DNA of 7,304 bases, from NCBI GenBank assembly GCA_022712475.1, contig JALAGK010000223.1, positions 1-7,304 of the forward strand, given 5' to 3'. This DNA is from Enterobacteriaceae bacterium. Lineage in GTDB: Bacteria; Pseudomonadota; Gammaproteobacteria; Enterobacterales; Enterobacteriaceae. This document shows, piece by piece, positions 1 to 7,061 of this stretch. The translations under genes and the position numbers were made by a program. Each line of letters begins with the position of its first letter. Positions within the stretch are counted from its first letter, which is position 1. The notes beneath the pieces were generated by a model. That model saw only the letters and a program-made list of their open reading frames with translations, had not been told where the DNA came from and made no database searches.

Positions 1-450
1 GCCCTGTGCGTCACGCACAACTTTCACCGCGTTTGGATTAAAGGCTTCCTGCGCATCATGAATAGGCACCGCCAGCGTCGCCATTCCGGCGCTGCTGGCA
101 ATCAGATTCTCGGCAACCTGGCGCACGATAACCGGCGGGATCGTTGGCTCATCACCCTGAATATTCACAATAGGCGTATCATCCGCAAAGCCGCATTTCT
201 CGACGACTTCAGCCAACCTCTCGGTTCCAGACTGATGATCCGCGCGTGTCATGCACACTTCGCCACCCGCAGCTTCTACTGCACGTGCAACGTCTTCATG
301 ATCCGTTGCCACGATAATACGGGAAGCACCGGCCTCGCGGGCACGCTCCAGCACGTGAACAATCATCGGCTTGCCGTTGATGTCTTTGAGCGGCTTACCG
401 GGCAAGCGCGTGGATGCATAACGCGCGGGGATAATGGCAACAAAACTCAT
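1..450 (-). CDS. kdsB: 3-deoxy-manno-octulosonate cytidylyltransferase (CMP-Kdo synthetase), 3' end cut by window
   Basis: KdsB activates Kdo for lipopolysaccharide inner-core synthesis in the cytoplasm: CTP + Kdo gives CMP-Kdo + pyrophosphate. Only the first 150 codons are present; the E. coli protein is about 248 residues, so roughly 40% lies beyond the left edge. The N-terminus carries the nucleotide-binding signature [14 protein letters not shown] (residues 8-21). The conserved stretch [18 protein letters not shown] follows (48-65), then [12 protein letters not shown] (68-79) and the metal-binding region IQGDEP (97-102). The reading frame is open to the edge, ending in DAQG. The ATG is fixed by homology and overlaps the ycaR stop as ATGA, which points to translational coupling with ycaR. 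Only a weak purine-rich stretch (GAAGAGAG) precedes it. The sequence is near-identical to E. coli KdsB as remembered, so the identification is secure. Confidence 0.97.
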   Translation of the reverse strand, partial: MSFVAIIPARYASTRLPGKPLKDINGKPMIVHVLERAREAGASRIIVATDHEDVARAVEAAGGEVCMTRADHQSGTERLAEVVEKCGFADDTPIVNIQGDEPTIPPVIVRQVAENLIASSAGMATLAVPIHDAQEAFNPNAVKVVRDAQG

Positions 451-629
451 GGTTTGCTCTCTTCAACACTAAGTGAGCGCGCTTCATTTTCCAGTAATAC
501 CGGAATGCCGTCGCGCAGCGGGAAAGCCAGCGCGTCAGACTTACAAATGAGTTCCTGCGTATCTTTGTTAAACCAGAGTTTCCCGTTGCAAACCGGGCAA
601 GCGATAATTTCAAGCAAGCGATGATCCAT
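447..629 (-). CDS. ycaR: small Trm112-like / UPF0434 protein YcaR
   Basis: This 60-residue protein matches E. coli YcaR in length and most residues. The family (UPF0434, related to Trm112) has a small zinc-ribbon-like fold. In other organisms Trm112 proteins activate methyltransferases, but the role of YcaR is not firmly known. Visible features are the CPVC pair (Cys11, Cys14), a third cysteine at 29 in LIC, and the family-typical [11 protein letters not shown] (36-46). The usual fourth cysteine position is not a cysteine, so metal binding is uncertain. The ATG at 629 is preferred over upstream in-frame codons because a strong GGAGG lies just before it and the length then equals the family norm. 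The TGA stop overlaps the kdsB ATG by 4 bases. The gene lies 35 bases downstream of ycaQ and is probably cotranscribed with kdsB. Confidence 0.95.
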   Translation of the reverse strand: MDHRLLEIIACPVCNGKLWFNKDTQELICKSDALAFPLRDGIPVLLENEARSLSVEESKP

Positions 630-633
630 AATT

Positions 634-638
634 CCTCC
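634..638 (-). promoter_or_regulatory. Shine-Dalgarno site of ycaR
   Basis: GGAGG on the minus strand, followed by AATT and then the ATG of ycaR. It is the strongest initiation signal in the ycaQ-ycaR-kdsB part of the block. It decides the ycaR start against the longer in-frame extension that would run back into ycaQ. Confidence 0.85.
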
Positions 639-643
639 AGAAT

Positions 644-664
644 GGACCGGGGAGCGAGAGGTCC
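644..664 (-). repeat. inverted repeat (hairpin) in the ycaQ-ycaR gap
   Basis: GGACC and GGTCC form perfect 5-base arms around an 11-base loop and fill most of the 35-base gap between the ycaQ stop and the ycaR ribosome binding site. No T-tract follows, so this is not an intrinsic terminator. It could be an RNA hairpin that stabilises the message or separates translation of the two genes, but with arms this short it may be chance. Confidence 0.35.
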
Positions 665-1906
665 TCAGAATAACACAGAGCTGCCGGGGATTTCCCGGTG
701 TTTGCCCCAGCACTGTGCCAGAAAATCTGGCAGGGAAGTGAAACGAATCTCACGCGCCCCCTGCCAGCGAGCAAAGTCATCCAACGCCGTGCCAAGCCCA
801 GTAGCAAGACCAACGCCTGGTTTTATTCCCTTTTCGAGCCAAAGATTGATGACCTCAAGATAACCCGCCTTACGATGGATTTTTGCATCCATTCGTCCAA
901 CCAGCGCGCCGCGATGCAGTAACGGCAAAACAAAATAGCCGTACTGGCGCTTTGGCGCTGGGGTGTAGCACTCCAACCGATAGCGGAAATCAAAAAATTG
1001 TTCAGTGCGTTTTCGGTCCCAGACCACCGGATCAAACGGCGATAATACCGTGCTGTGGGTAGCGCGCAGCGTACCCGCCTGTGCACGTGCCAGTAGCGGC
1101 TCCAACGAGCGATGTAGCCACATGGAACCAAGGCGCTCTACCTCTACAGCGATAATTTCCTCCTGCTCCTGCCACTGCGCTAACAGCGGTGCCAGTGCAA
1201 CATTGCGCAGACGATAGTAATCCGCAAGCCAGGTCGGTAAAAATATGCCCAGACTGCGCGCGCTGTTGAGCAACATCTGACGCTGTGCCGCCTCGCGTGA
1301 CGGTAAATCACGAGCATCATCCCACTGCGGCTGTACGCGCTCGGTAAGATCGTAGATACGCTGAAAGTTATGCCGCGCCTTAACCATCAGTTTACCGGCC
1401 GTAAACAGGCCTTCAAGGTGACGCTTGTGTGGCTTCCACTCCCACCAGCCACCCGCCCCTTTGCGCGGATGTTCAAAATCGGCAGACCGCACTGGCCCGT
1501 TGATACGCACATGCTCAAGCAGTTGAGCAATGTCCTGCTCATGCTCCTGCATCCAGGTAGTACGATATTTCCAACCCATGTTTTCAGGCTGCAGCATGTT
1601 ATGGCGCACCAAACCAAAATCCGCACGCGGCAAAAAGCAAGCTTCATGCGCCCAGTATTCAAAGATGTCACCGCGAGCCAGCGCTTCCTCAAGCCAGGGT
1701 TGAGGATAATCACCGAGTCGACTAAACAGCACAAGATAAGGGCTGCGAGCCACCACGTTGATGGTATCGATTTGCAACAAAGACATGCGGGAAATAGCAG
1801 CAGGAATGTCCTGCGCCCGCGCGCGGCGGCGCGGTTTTTGCAGCAGTCCCTGGGCTGCGAGATGAAGATAGCGGGCAGCGCGTAATGAGAGTTGAGGAAT
1901 AGGCAC
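665..1906 (-). CDS. ycaQ: DNA glycosylase YcaQ (AlkX), unhooks DNA interstrand crosslinks
   Basis: YcaQ belongs to the winged-helix HTH_42 family, with Streptomyces AlkZ. The E. coli enzyme is known to remove N7-alkylguanines and to unhook nitrogen-mustard-type interstrand crosslinks. The protein has 413 residues, against about 410 in E. coli. The family's catalytic QxD motif is present as QID (Gln45, Asp47) inside [18 protein letters not shown]. Other conserved blocks are [54 protein letters not shown] and [21 protein letters not shown]. The start is GTG at 1906: it gives the E. coli N-terminal length, and AGGAG lies 5 bases upstream. An ATG five bases earlier is out of frame. The C-terminal 50 or so residues look unlike the E. 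coli sequence as remembered. The gene follows lpxK after 56 bases containing a likely terminator. Confidence 0.96.
   Translation of the reverse strand: MPIPQLSLRAARYLHLAAQGLLQKPRRRARAQDIPAAISRMSLLQIDTINVVARSPYLVLFSRLGDYPQPWLEEALARGDIFEYWAHEACFLPRADFGLVRHNMLQPENMGWKYRTTWMQEHEQDIAQLLEHVRINGPVRSADFEHPRKGAGGWWEWKPHKRHLEGLFTAGKLMVKARHNFQRIYDLTERVQPQWDDARDLPSREAAQRQMLLNSARSLGIFLPTWLADYYRLRNVALAPLLAQWQEQEEIIAVEVERLGSMWLHRSLEPLLARAQAGTLRATHSTVLSPFDPVVWDRKRTEQFFDFRYRLECYTPAPKRQYGYFVLPLLHRGALVGRMDAKIHRKAGYLEVINLWLEKGIKPGVGLATGLGTALDDFARWQGAREIRFTSLPDFLAQCWGKHREIPGSSVLF
684..698 (-). repeat. inverted repeat near the 3' end of ycaQ
   Basis: CCGGG and CCCGG form perfect 5-base GC arms around a 5-base loop, about 17 bases before the ycaQ stop. 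The downstream bases are not a T-run, so termination is unlikely. It forms a pair with the hairpin at 644-664, one on each side of the stop codon. GC-rich coding sequence makes such repeats fairly common. Confidence 0.25.
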
Positions 1907-1911
1907 AGCAT

Positions 1912-1916
1912 CTCCT
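1912..1916 (-). promoter_or_regulatory. Shine-Dalgarno site of ycaQ, selects the GTG start
   Basis: AGGAG on the minus strand, in the context TTTCAGGAGATGCTGTG. The GTG at 1906 is 5 bases downstream, which is workable spacing. The ATG at 1911-1909 directly abuts the site and is in another frame. This supports the GTG start of ycaQ. Confidence 0.75.
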
Positions 1917-1949
1917 GAAAGCCGATGCGCGGTCGGTCAACCAGACGAT

Positions 1950-1972
1950 AAAAAGCCGCGCCTTAGCGCGTC
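1950..1972 (-). terminator. candidate intrinsic terminator or attenuator at the end of lpxK
   Basis: On the minus strand a CGCGC arm (last codons of lpxK) pairs with GCGCG across a TAAG loop containing the lpxK stop codon. The stem can extend by a G-C pair beyond one A-G mismatch, and GC then TTTTT follows. This is a short but GC-rich stem with a T5 tract, the layout of a rho-independent terminator. It would end the msbA-lpxK message or reduce read-through into ycaQ. The short stem and short T-tract make partial termination more likely than complete termination. Confidence 0.5.
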
Positions 1973-2940
1973 AGCGCAATGATTTCTGTGAGCAGGTTTT
2001 CTGCTTGTGGACCATGTATATCGGCCTCAACCGGCAGATACCACCAGTTTTCACGAGCAAAATGGCGGCATTTCACCGCATCTTTCTCGGTCATCAACAG
2101 CGTTTGTCCAGGTTGGTAATAGCCGACAACTTGCGCCTCGCTCAGGGCCTGGTGATCGGCTAATGCGACGGTTTTCTCAGGCGTCAGCCCACATTCATCG
2201 AGCGTGGCGAAAAAACGTGGCGGATGACCAATACCCGCCATGGCGACCACATGGTGAAGCTCAGCAACCGCACGCTTTTCACCGCTCAGTAAATTAACGG
2301 CAAAACCCGGGCGTAAACGCATCGCGATTTCACCGGTCCTGGCGACGCCACCGTTTGTAATCACCGCATCAACGGTCTTCAGGCGTCCGGCACGTTCGCG
2401 CATGGGACCTGCGGGCAACCACCAGCCGTTGCCGAAGCGGCGCACGCCGTCAACCACCACAATTTCTTTATCACGCGCCAGCGCATAGTGCTGCAAACCA
2501 TCATCGGTAATCACGACCTGCACATTATGCTCTGCAAGTAACGCCTCTACTGCAGTACTGCGCACGGGGGCGACCGCGACAGGTGCGCCAGTGCGCTGAT
2601 AAATCAACACCGGCTCATCACCGGCCTGTGCAGTGGTTGTCGCGTCATTGAGCAACAGCGGATAATGCTCTGCCTTGCCACCATAACCGCGTGAGACCAC
2701 GCCAACGCGAATGCCGCGCAGTGTTAACTGCTCAACCAGCCAGACAACGACGGGGGTTTTACCATTGCCGCCAGCGGTCAGGTTCCCCACCACCACCACC
2801 GGCACTGGCGCACGCCAGGCTTTACGCAGGCCCAGCCGATAGCTCAGACGAATAGCCCCGCTCACCAGGCCATACAGCCAGGAAAGCGGCAGTAATAGCC
2901 GCCAGAGAGCAGACTGACCAGACCAGATACGTTCTATCAT
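1963..2940 (-). CDS. lpxK: tetraacyldisaccharide 4'-kinase
   Basis: LpxK is the inner-membrane lipid A kinase. It transfers phosphate from ATP to the 4' position of tetraacyldisaccharide-1-phosphate to make lipid IVA, the acceptor for Kdo. The protein has 325 residues, against about 328 in E. coli. A hydrophobic N-terminal segment (about 11-30, [19 protein letters not shown]) fits the membrane-anchoring helix. The ATP-binding P-loop is TAGGNGKT (55-62) within [17 protein letters not shown]. Further conserved blocks are SRGYGGK (83-89), AGDEP (106-110), ITDDGLQHY (144-152), [15 protein letters not shown] and [11 protein letters not shown]. The ATG overlaps the msbA TGA as ATGA with no clear ribosome binding site of its own, so translation is probably coupled to msbA. 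It ends in TAA inside a hairpin that may terminate transcription. Confidence 0.98.
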   Translation of the reverse strand: MIERIWSGQSALWRLLLPLSWLYGLVSGAIRLSYRLGLRKAWRAPVPVVVVGNLTAGGNGKTPVVVWLVEQLTLRGIRVGVVSRGYGGKAEHYPLLLNDATTTAQAGDEPVLIYQRTGAPVAVAPVRSTAVEALLAEHNVQVVITDDGLQHYALARDKEIVVVDGVRRFGNGWWLPAGPMRERAGRLKTVDAVITNGGVARTGEIAMRLRPGFAVNLLSGEKRAVAELHHVVAMAGIGHPPRFFATLDECGLTPEKTVALADHQALSEAQVVGYYQPGQTLLMTEKDAVKCRHFARENWWYLPVEADIHGPQAENLLTEIIALTR

Positions 2941-4685
2941 GCGCCGAACTGCATCTTGTGAAGCTGGGCATAGACACCCTTTTGCTCCAGTAGCGCGGTG
3001 TGCGTACCACGCTCAACAATGTTACCGTCTTCCACCACCACGATTTCATCTGCCTGATCAATGGTGGACAGACGGTGAGCAATCACCAGCGACGTTCGGT
3101 TTTTCTGTAGCTCATCCAGGGCTGCCTGAATAGCTCGTTCTGATTCGGTATCTAACGCCGAGGTTGCTTCATCAAGAATCAAAATGGGACTGTCACGCAG
3201 CAACGCACGGGCAATCGCAATACGCTGACGCTGCCCGCCCGAGAGCAGAACGCCGTTTTCACCAATGATAGTATCCAGCCCATTGTCCATCTTGTTGATG
3301 AAGTCGGTGGCGTACGCCATTTGCGAAGCCTTCTCCACATCCTCACGCGTGTACTGCTCGGTACGTGCATAAGCGATATTATTAGCAATGGTGTCGTTAA
3401 ACAGATGAACGTTTTGCGACACCAGCGCCACCTGGTCACGCAACGATGCCAGCGTGTATTCACGAATATCGTGGCCATCCATCAGGATTTCACCTTCATC
3501 GATATCGTAAAAACGGGTAATCAAACTGGCGATAGTTGATTTACCGGAACCTGATCGCCCCACCAGCGCAACCGTTTTACCCGCCGGAATAGTGAGATTG
3601 ATGTTACGCAACGCAGGTACATCACGTCCCGGATAAGTGAAGGTAACGTTACGAAACTCAATATCGCCCTGGGCGCGTTTAATCTCACGGCTACCGCTGT
3701 CTTTTTCCTGCTCGGTATCCAGAATAGAGAACAATGTCTGGCAAGCTGCCATCCCTCGCTGGAACTGGGCATTAACGTTAGTCAGCGATTTCAGCGGACG
3801 CATCAGCGCAATCATGGAAGAGAAAACCACGGTGATGGTCCCTGCCGTCAGATTTTCCATTACGCTCGGGAAGCTTGCCGCATACAGTACAAAAGCCAAC
3901 GCCAGAGAAGCAATGAGCTGAATAATCGGGTCGGAAATCGACGAGGCGGAAACCAGCTTCATCCCCTGCAGACGCATGCGGTTACTGACTTTGTTAAACC
4001 GCTCGGCCTCAACCTGCTGGCCACCAAAAATCAGCACTTCTTTATGCCCTTTAAGCATCTGTTCCGCACTGGTCGTGACCTGCCCCATCGCATTTTGCAT
4101 GTTCTTACTGATGTTGCGAAAACGCTTAGAAACGACACGGATAGCAAAGGACACAATCGGTGCCAGCACGATAAGAATCAGAGAAAGCTGCCAGCTGTAA
4201 TAAAACATCATGATAAACAGACCGATGATTGACGCCCCTTCACGCACCACAGTAATCAGCGCACTTGATGAAGAGGAAGCCACTTGCTCAGAGTCATAGG
4301 TAATACGCGAAAGTAGCGTACCGGTTGACTGTTTATCAAAGAAGGCGACCGGCATCCCCATCATGTGGTTAAACAGGCGGCGACGAATAGTCATGACCAC
4401 CTTACCGGATACCCAGGAGATGCAATAGCTGGATACAAAGCTCGTGACGCCTCGCAGAACCATCAGGCCGATAACAACCAAAGGCATCCAAATCAGTACA
4501 GAACGGTCCGTTTTGCCAAAGCCGTCATCCAGTAACGGTTTGAGTAGCGATAGCATAAATGTATCGCTGGCTGCGTTGAGGATTAAGGCAACCCCAGCCA
4601 CGATCAGACCCAGTTTGAACGGTGCGATTACCGGCCAGAGACGGCGGAAGGTCTGCCAGGTGGAGAGATCTTTATCATTGTGCAT
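2937..4685 (-). CDS. msbA: lipid A export ATP-binding/permease protein MsbA
   Basis: MsbA is the essential homodimeric ABC half-transporter that flips core-lipid A from the inner to the outer leaflet of the inner membrane. The protein has 582 residues, exactly the E. coli length. The six-helix transmembrane domain covers about residues 20-310. The nucleotide-binding domain follows from about 340. Its motifs are Walker A GRSGSGKS (376-383, Lys382), Q-loop Gln424, signature LSGGQ (481-485), Walker B ILILDE (501-506, with Asp505 and catalytic Glu506), D-loop SALD and switch His537. All are intact, so the protein should be active. The ATG start matches E. coli ([10 protein letters not shown]). 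It lies 35 bases after ycaI, has no evident Shine-Dalgarno site, and follows a small dyad. Its TGA overlaps the lpxK start. A candidate promoter lies at the end of ycaI. Confidence 0.99.
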   Translation of the reverse strand: MHNDKDLSTWQTFRRLWPVIAPFKLGLIVAGVALILNAASDTFMLSLLKPLLDDGFGKTDRSVLIWMPLVVIGLMVLRGVTSFVSSYCISWVSGKVVMTIRRRLFNHMMGMPVAFFDKQSTGTLLSRITYDSEQVASSSSSALITVVREGASIIGLFIMMFYYSWQLSLILIVLAPIVSFAIRVVSKRFRNISKNMQNAMGQVTTSAEQMLKGHKEVLIFGGQQVEAERFNKVSNRMRLQGMKLVSASSISDPIIQLIASLALAFVLYAASFPSVMENLTAGTITVVFSSMIALMRPLKSLTNVNAQFQRGMAACQTLFSILDTEQEKDSGSREIKRAQGDIEFRNVTFTYPGRDVPALRNINLTIPAGKTVALVGRSGSGKSTIASLITRFYDIDEGEILMDGHDIREYTLASLRDQVALVSQNVHLFNDTIANNIAYARTEQYTREDVEKASQMAYATDFINKMDNGLDTIIGENGVLLSGGQRQRIAIARALLRDSPILILDEATSALDTESERAIQAALDELQKNRTSLVIAHRLSTIDQADEIVVVEDGNIVERGTHTALLEQKGVYAQLHKMQFGA

Positions 4686-4693
4686 TGTCGAAC

Positions 4694-4705
4694 CAACTAA
4701 AGTTG
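4694..4705 (-). repeat. 12-base dyad just upstream of msbA
   Basis: CAACT and AGTTG arms flank two bases, ending 8 bases before the msbA ATG, where a ribosome binding site would normally lie. With a two-base centre it is more likely a DNA-binding dyad than an RNA hairpin. No known operator was recognised, and a repeat of this size in AT-rich DNA can arise by chance. Confidence 0.35.
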
Positions 4706-4717
4706 AAATAGCCGCAT

Positions 4718-4746
4718 ATTCTACCTGTTAACGGGGATGACGCCAA
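4718..4746 (-). promoter_or_regulatory. candidate sigma-70 promoter for msbA-lpxK
   Basis: On the minus strand TTGGCG (4746-4741; 4 of 6 to TTGACA) is followed by a 17-base spacer and TAGAAT (4723-4718; 5 of 6 to TATAAT). The -10 hexamer includes the ycaI stop codon. Transcription would start near 4711 and give a leader of about 26 bases before msbA, including the CAACT/AGTTG dyad. The optimal spacer makes it a reasonable internal promoter that would let the essential msbA-lpxK pair be expressed without ycaI. It is inferred from sequence alone. Confidence 0.45.
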
Positions 4747-6976
4747 ACCACTGATGATACCAGCGCGGTAAAATATGCTCTCTGAAGCTCTGTACCTGCG
4801 GTTCACCTTCGCCAAAACGCACGGTGAGTTGTCCGTGGAGAGCCGTGTCGTACCAGCGGATGTGCCGCTCGCGATATCGCCTGAGAATGACCGTTGACGG
4901 TAAACGCCAGGCGCTGTAGCGCGCAACGGATGCCAGCGCCAGCGAAGGTGACACCTGACGCAGTAGCAGGGGCGATGACGAGGTTCGACTGCCATGATGT
5001 GGCACCTGTAAGCCATCAGCCTGTAAAAGTGCACGTTGGCTGCGTACCATCGCCAGCTCTGCCGACGCTTCCAGGTCGCCAGTGAGCAGTACACTGCGGT
5101 GGCCGTCGTCAATTTTAACAACGCACGAGCGGTTATTACCCACGCCCTGCCAACCGCGCGGCGGCCAGTGCACAGAAAAGTGTAGCCCCTGCCAACGCCA
5201 GCGCATTCCCTGCCAGCACGGCACATGCCCTGTCATACCCAACGAACTTTGCACCGCCATCAAAGGCCAGGCGGTTTGCAGGCTTTTTAACCCACCGCTG
5301 TGATCGAGATGCTCGTGGCTCAGTATCAGCCGTTCAGGGGTTAAGTGGTGCCAACGCAGCCAGGGAATAATGGTCTGTTTACCGCTGTCGCCTCCCTGCC
5401 AGGCGCCACCGCTGTCATACAAAATAGCACGCTGGTTACGCTCTACCACCAGCGCAAGACCGTGGCCGATATCAAGCATATGTAGCGCCCATCCGCCTGG
5501 CGTTTTCTCGCGCCAGAAGGGATAAAGTATGGCAATGAGTAGTACCAGCACAGAGGCGCCCCACGCCAGCCCGCTGCGAAAACGCCATACCACCAACAGC
5601 AGCCAGGGAGCCAGACTCAACCAAAGATAGCGCTCATCCAACGCCAGCCAACCGTCAAGTAACGCACGCAGGTAAGCAAACACCCACTCCAGCGAAATAT
5701 CTGCCAGCGTCAGCAACGGACTTGCATCCGCAAACGGCGTAATCATCATTGCCAGCAGGATTAAGGGTACAGTAACGAAAGTCACTGCCGGTACCGCCAC
5801 CAGGTTCGCAGGCCAGTTGCTAACACTGATACCGTGGAAAATAGCCACCTGCATTGGCAGTAATAACAGCATCATCCCCGCCTGGAGATGGGCCAGAGAC
5901 AGAGCCTGCTTCACACCAATGGGTAGCCTCTTTTCGGTAAACGGCTGCCACTGATACCAGAACAATAGCCCTCCCACGGCAGAGATTGAAAGCAAAAAAC
6001 TGTCCGAGAGTAGCGCCAGAGGCTCAGAAAGCAGCATCACCGCCACACACGTCAGCCAAATTTGCCAGCCGCTCATGCGTATTCCGCTCAGGCGCATTGC
6101 CCCAACAACCAGCATAGCAAGCAGTGTACGCACTGCAGGAGGCTGTGCCCCGGCAAGCCAGGTATAAATCATTGCTATCAGTAACCCACCGCAGAGCGGC
6201 AAACGCCAGCCAATATAGCGAGTGGGCAGCATGCGTTGTCCAAGACGCACCAGCAGCCACCCTACTGCGCCAGACAACCCAATATGCAGCCCGGAAATCG
6301 CCATCAGATGTGCTGTACCGGTGTTTTTTAGCAATTCCCTGTCAGCCTCGCTAAGCCCCGCTCGCTCACCAAAGCCCAATGCTAACAGTACACCCTGCCA
6401 GGGTAATGACTGACTTTGCTGAGTAATACGCGCAATAAAGCGGCTACGTATATTGCACTTTGTCGATACAGGTTGTGCGCTGATGATGTTGCCGCGCAAC
6501 GTTATCTGCTGTGCCAATGCATAGCGCTGAGAATCAAAACCGCCGCTGTTAAGCCTGCCATGCACCGGCGTCAGGCGCAGCGTCATACGCCATCGTTGTC
6601 CGGCACATGCCGGTTGGGTCAGTGCCGCCTGGTAAACCCTAATGCCAGGCTGTGGAAACAACCAGCGCCCGTCAATACGCTGGATACGCATTTCGTTAAC
6701 CTTATCATCTGTTGTCGCACTAATAACCACATCGGCAGTCACGGTGCGATTACCCAGCGCCTGTACCGGCCACAACACCTGCTTTGCAGCTAAAAGTCCC
6801 CAGCACATCATCCATAATATGAATGCAAGATAGCGACACTCGCGTTTTGCGGGAACCGATGCCAGCGCCGCAGTCGCCATCAGCGTGCCAATAACACCTT
6901 CAGACGGAATTTCAGGCAGCCACAGCAGTGGCAACATGCCTGCTATCACGCTCAAACACAGCCCTGTTAAAGACAT
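4721..6976 (-). CDS. ycaI: ComEC/Rec2-family membrane protein YcaI
   Basis: YcaI is the enterobacterial member of the ComEC/Rec2 family, the inner-membrane channel that carries single-stranded DNA inward in naturally competent bacteria. The protein has 751 residues, close to E. coli YcaI. The layout is an N-terminal membrane segment and DUF4131-like region (about 1-170), then the competence domain with [11 protein letters not shown] (about 222-232) and many hydrophobic helices (to about 485). A C-terminal metallo-beta-lactamase-like domain follows, with LDIGHGLA (about 501-508), HEHLDH (554-559, the HxHxDH metal motif), TGD and PHHGS (659-663). No frameshift or missing metal ligand is apparent. 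Many family members have Gln where this protein has His in LDIGHG. ATG 6976 is chosen over GTG 6979 because its GGAGG spacing is 7 rather than 4 bases and it matches the E. coli N-terminus. A role in DNA uptake here is inference. Confidence 0.95.
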   Translation of the reverse strand: MSLTGLCLSVIAGMLPLLWLPEIPSEGVIGTLMATAALASVPAKRECRYLAFILWMMCWGLLAAKQVLWPVQALGNRTVTADVVISATTDDKVNEMRIQRIDGRWLFPQPGIRVYQAALTQPACAGQRWRMTLRLTPVHGRLNSGGFDSQRYALAQQITLRGNIISAQPVSTKCNIRSRFIARITQQSQSLPWQGVLLALGFGERAGLSEADRELLKNTGTAHLMAISGLHIGLSGAVGWLLVRLGQRMLPTRYIGWRLPLCGGLLIAMIYTWLAGAQPPAVRTLLAMLVVGAMRLSGIRMSGWQIWLTCVAVMLLSEPLALLSDSFLLSISAVGGLLFWYQWQPFTEKRLPIGVKQALSLAHLQAGMMLLLLPMQVAIFHGISVSNWPANLVAVPAVTFVTVPLILLAMMITPFADASPLLTLADISLEWVFAYLRALLDGWLALDERYLWLSLAPWLLLVVWRFRSGLAWGASVLVLLIAILYPFWREKTPGGWALHMLDIGHGLALVVERNQRAILYDSGGAWQGGDSGKQTIIPWLRWHHLTPERLILSHEHLDHSGGLKSLQTAWPLMAVQSSLGMTGHVPCWQGMRWRWQGLHFSVHWPPRGWQGVGNNRSCVVKIDDGHRSVLLTGDLEASAELAMVRSQRALLQADGLQVPHHGSRTSSSPLLLRQVSPSLALASVARYSAWRLPSTVILRRYRERHIRWYDTALHGQLTVRFGEGEPQVQSFREHILPRWYHQWFGVIPVNR

Positions 6977-6983
6977 CACGCCG

Positions 6984-6988
6984 CCTCC
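6984..6988 (-). promoter_or_regulatory. Shine-Dalgarno site of ycaI
   Basis: GGAGG on the minus strand, in the context TGGGAGGCGGCGTGATG. It is 4 bases before an in-frame GTG and 7 bases before ATG 6976. The better spacing to the ATG supports the 751-residue product; the GTG would add one residue. Confidence 0.75.
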
Positions 6989-7032
6989 CAGTTTTAGGCA
7001 GTCTGTGTTTTCCTTTTTTTCTTTGCACTACC

Positions 7033-7061
7033 TTTATAAGCACATATCGAGCGCGGTTCAG
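7033..7061 (-). promoter_or_regulatory. candidate sigma-70 promoter for ycaI
   Basis: On the minus strand CTGAAC (7061-7056; 3 of 6 to TTGACA) is followed by a 17-base spacer and TATAAA (7038-7033; 5 of 6 to TATAAT). A TG pair lies just upstream of the -10. Transcription would start near 7026 and give a leader of about 50 bases that opens with an A-rich run (7007-7024) and carries the GGAGG site. The weak -35 makes this tentative. Confidence 0.35.

Noticed and set aside
58..624. 188-codon plus-strand ORF opposite kdsB and ycaR
   Set aside because: It is antisense to two securely identified genes, has no recognisable family and no ribosome binding site; long antisense frames are common in GC-rich enterobacterial genes.
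1387..1911. 174-codon minus-strand ORF starting at the ATG just before ycaQ
   Set aside because: It runs out of frame through the ycaQ coding sequence, its product has no family resemblance, and AGGAG directly abuts its ATG with no spacing.
1918..1950. Possible promoter before ycaQ from the TTGACC hexamer
   Set aside because: The -35-like element is good but no -10-like hexamer occurs at 15-19 bases; that position is GC-rich and runs into the ribosome binding site.
4675..5226. 183-codon minus-strand ORF within the 3' part of ycaI
   Set aside because: It is an out-of-frame shadow of the metallo-beta-lactamase-like domain of YcaI, whose own frame is clearly conserved.
6983..7020. Plus-strand terminator from the T-run at 7014-7021
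   Set aside because: The only stem before the T-run is a 4-base GCCT/AGGC pair well separated from it, and no plus-strand gene ends there.
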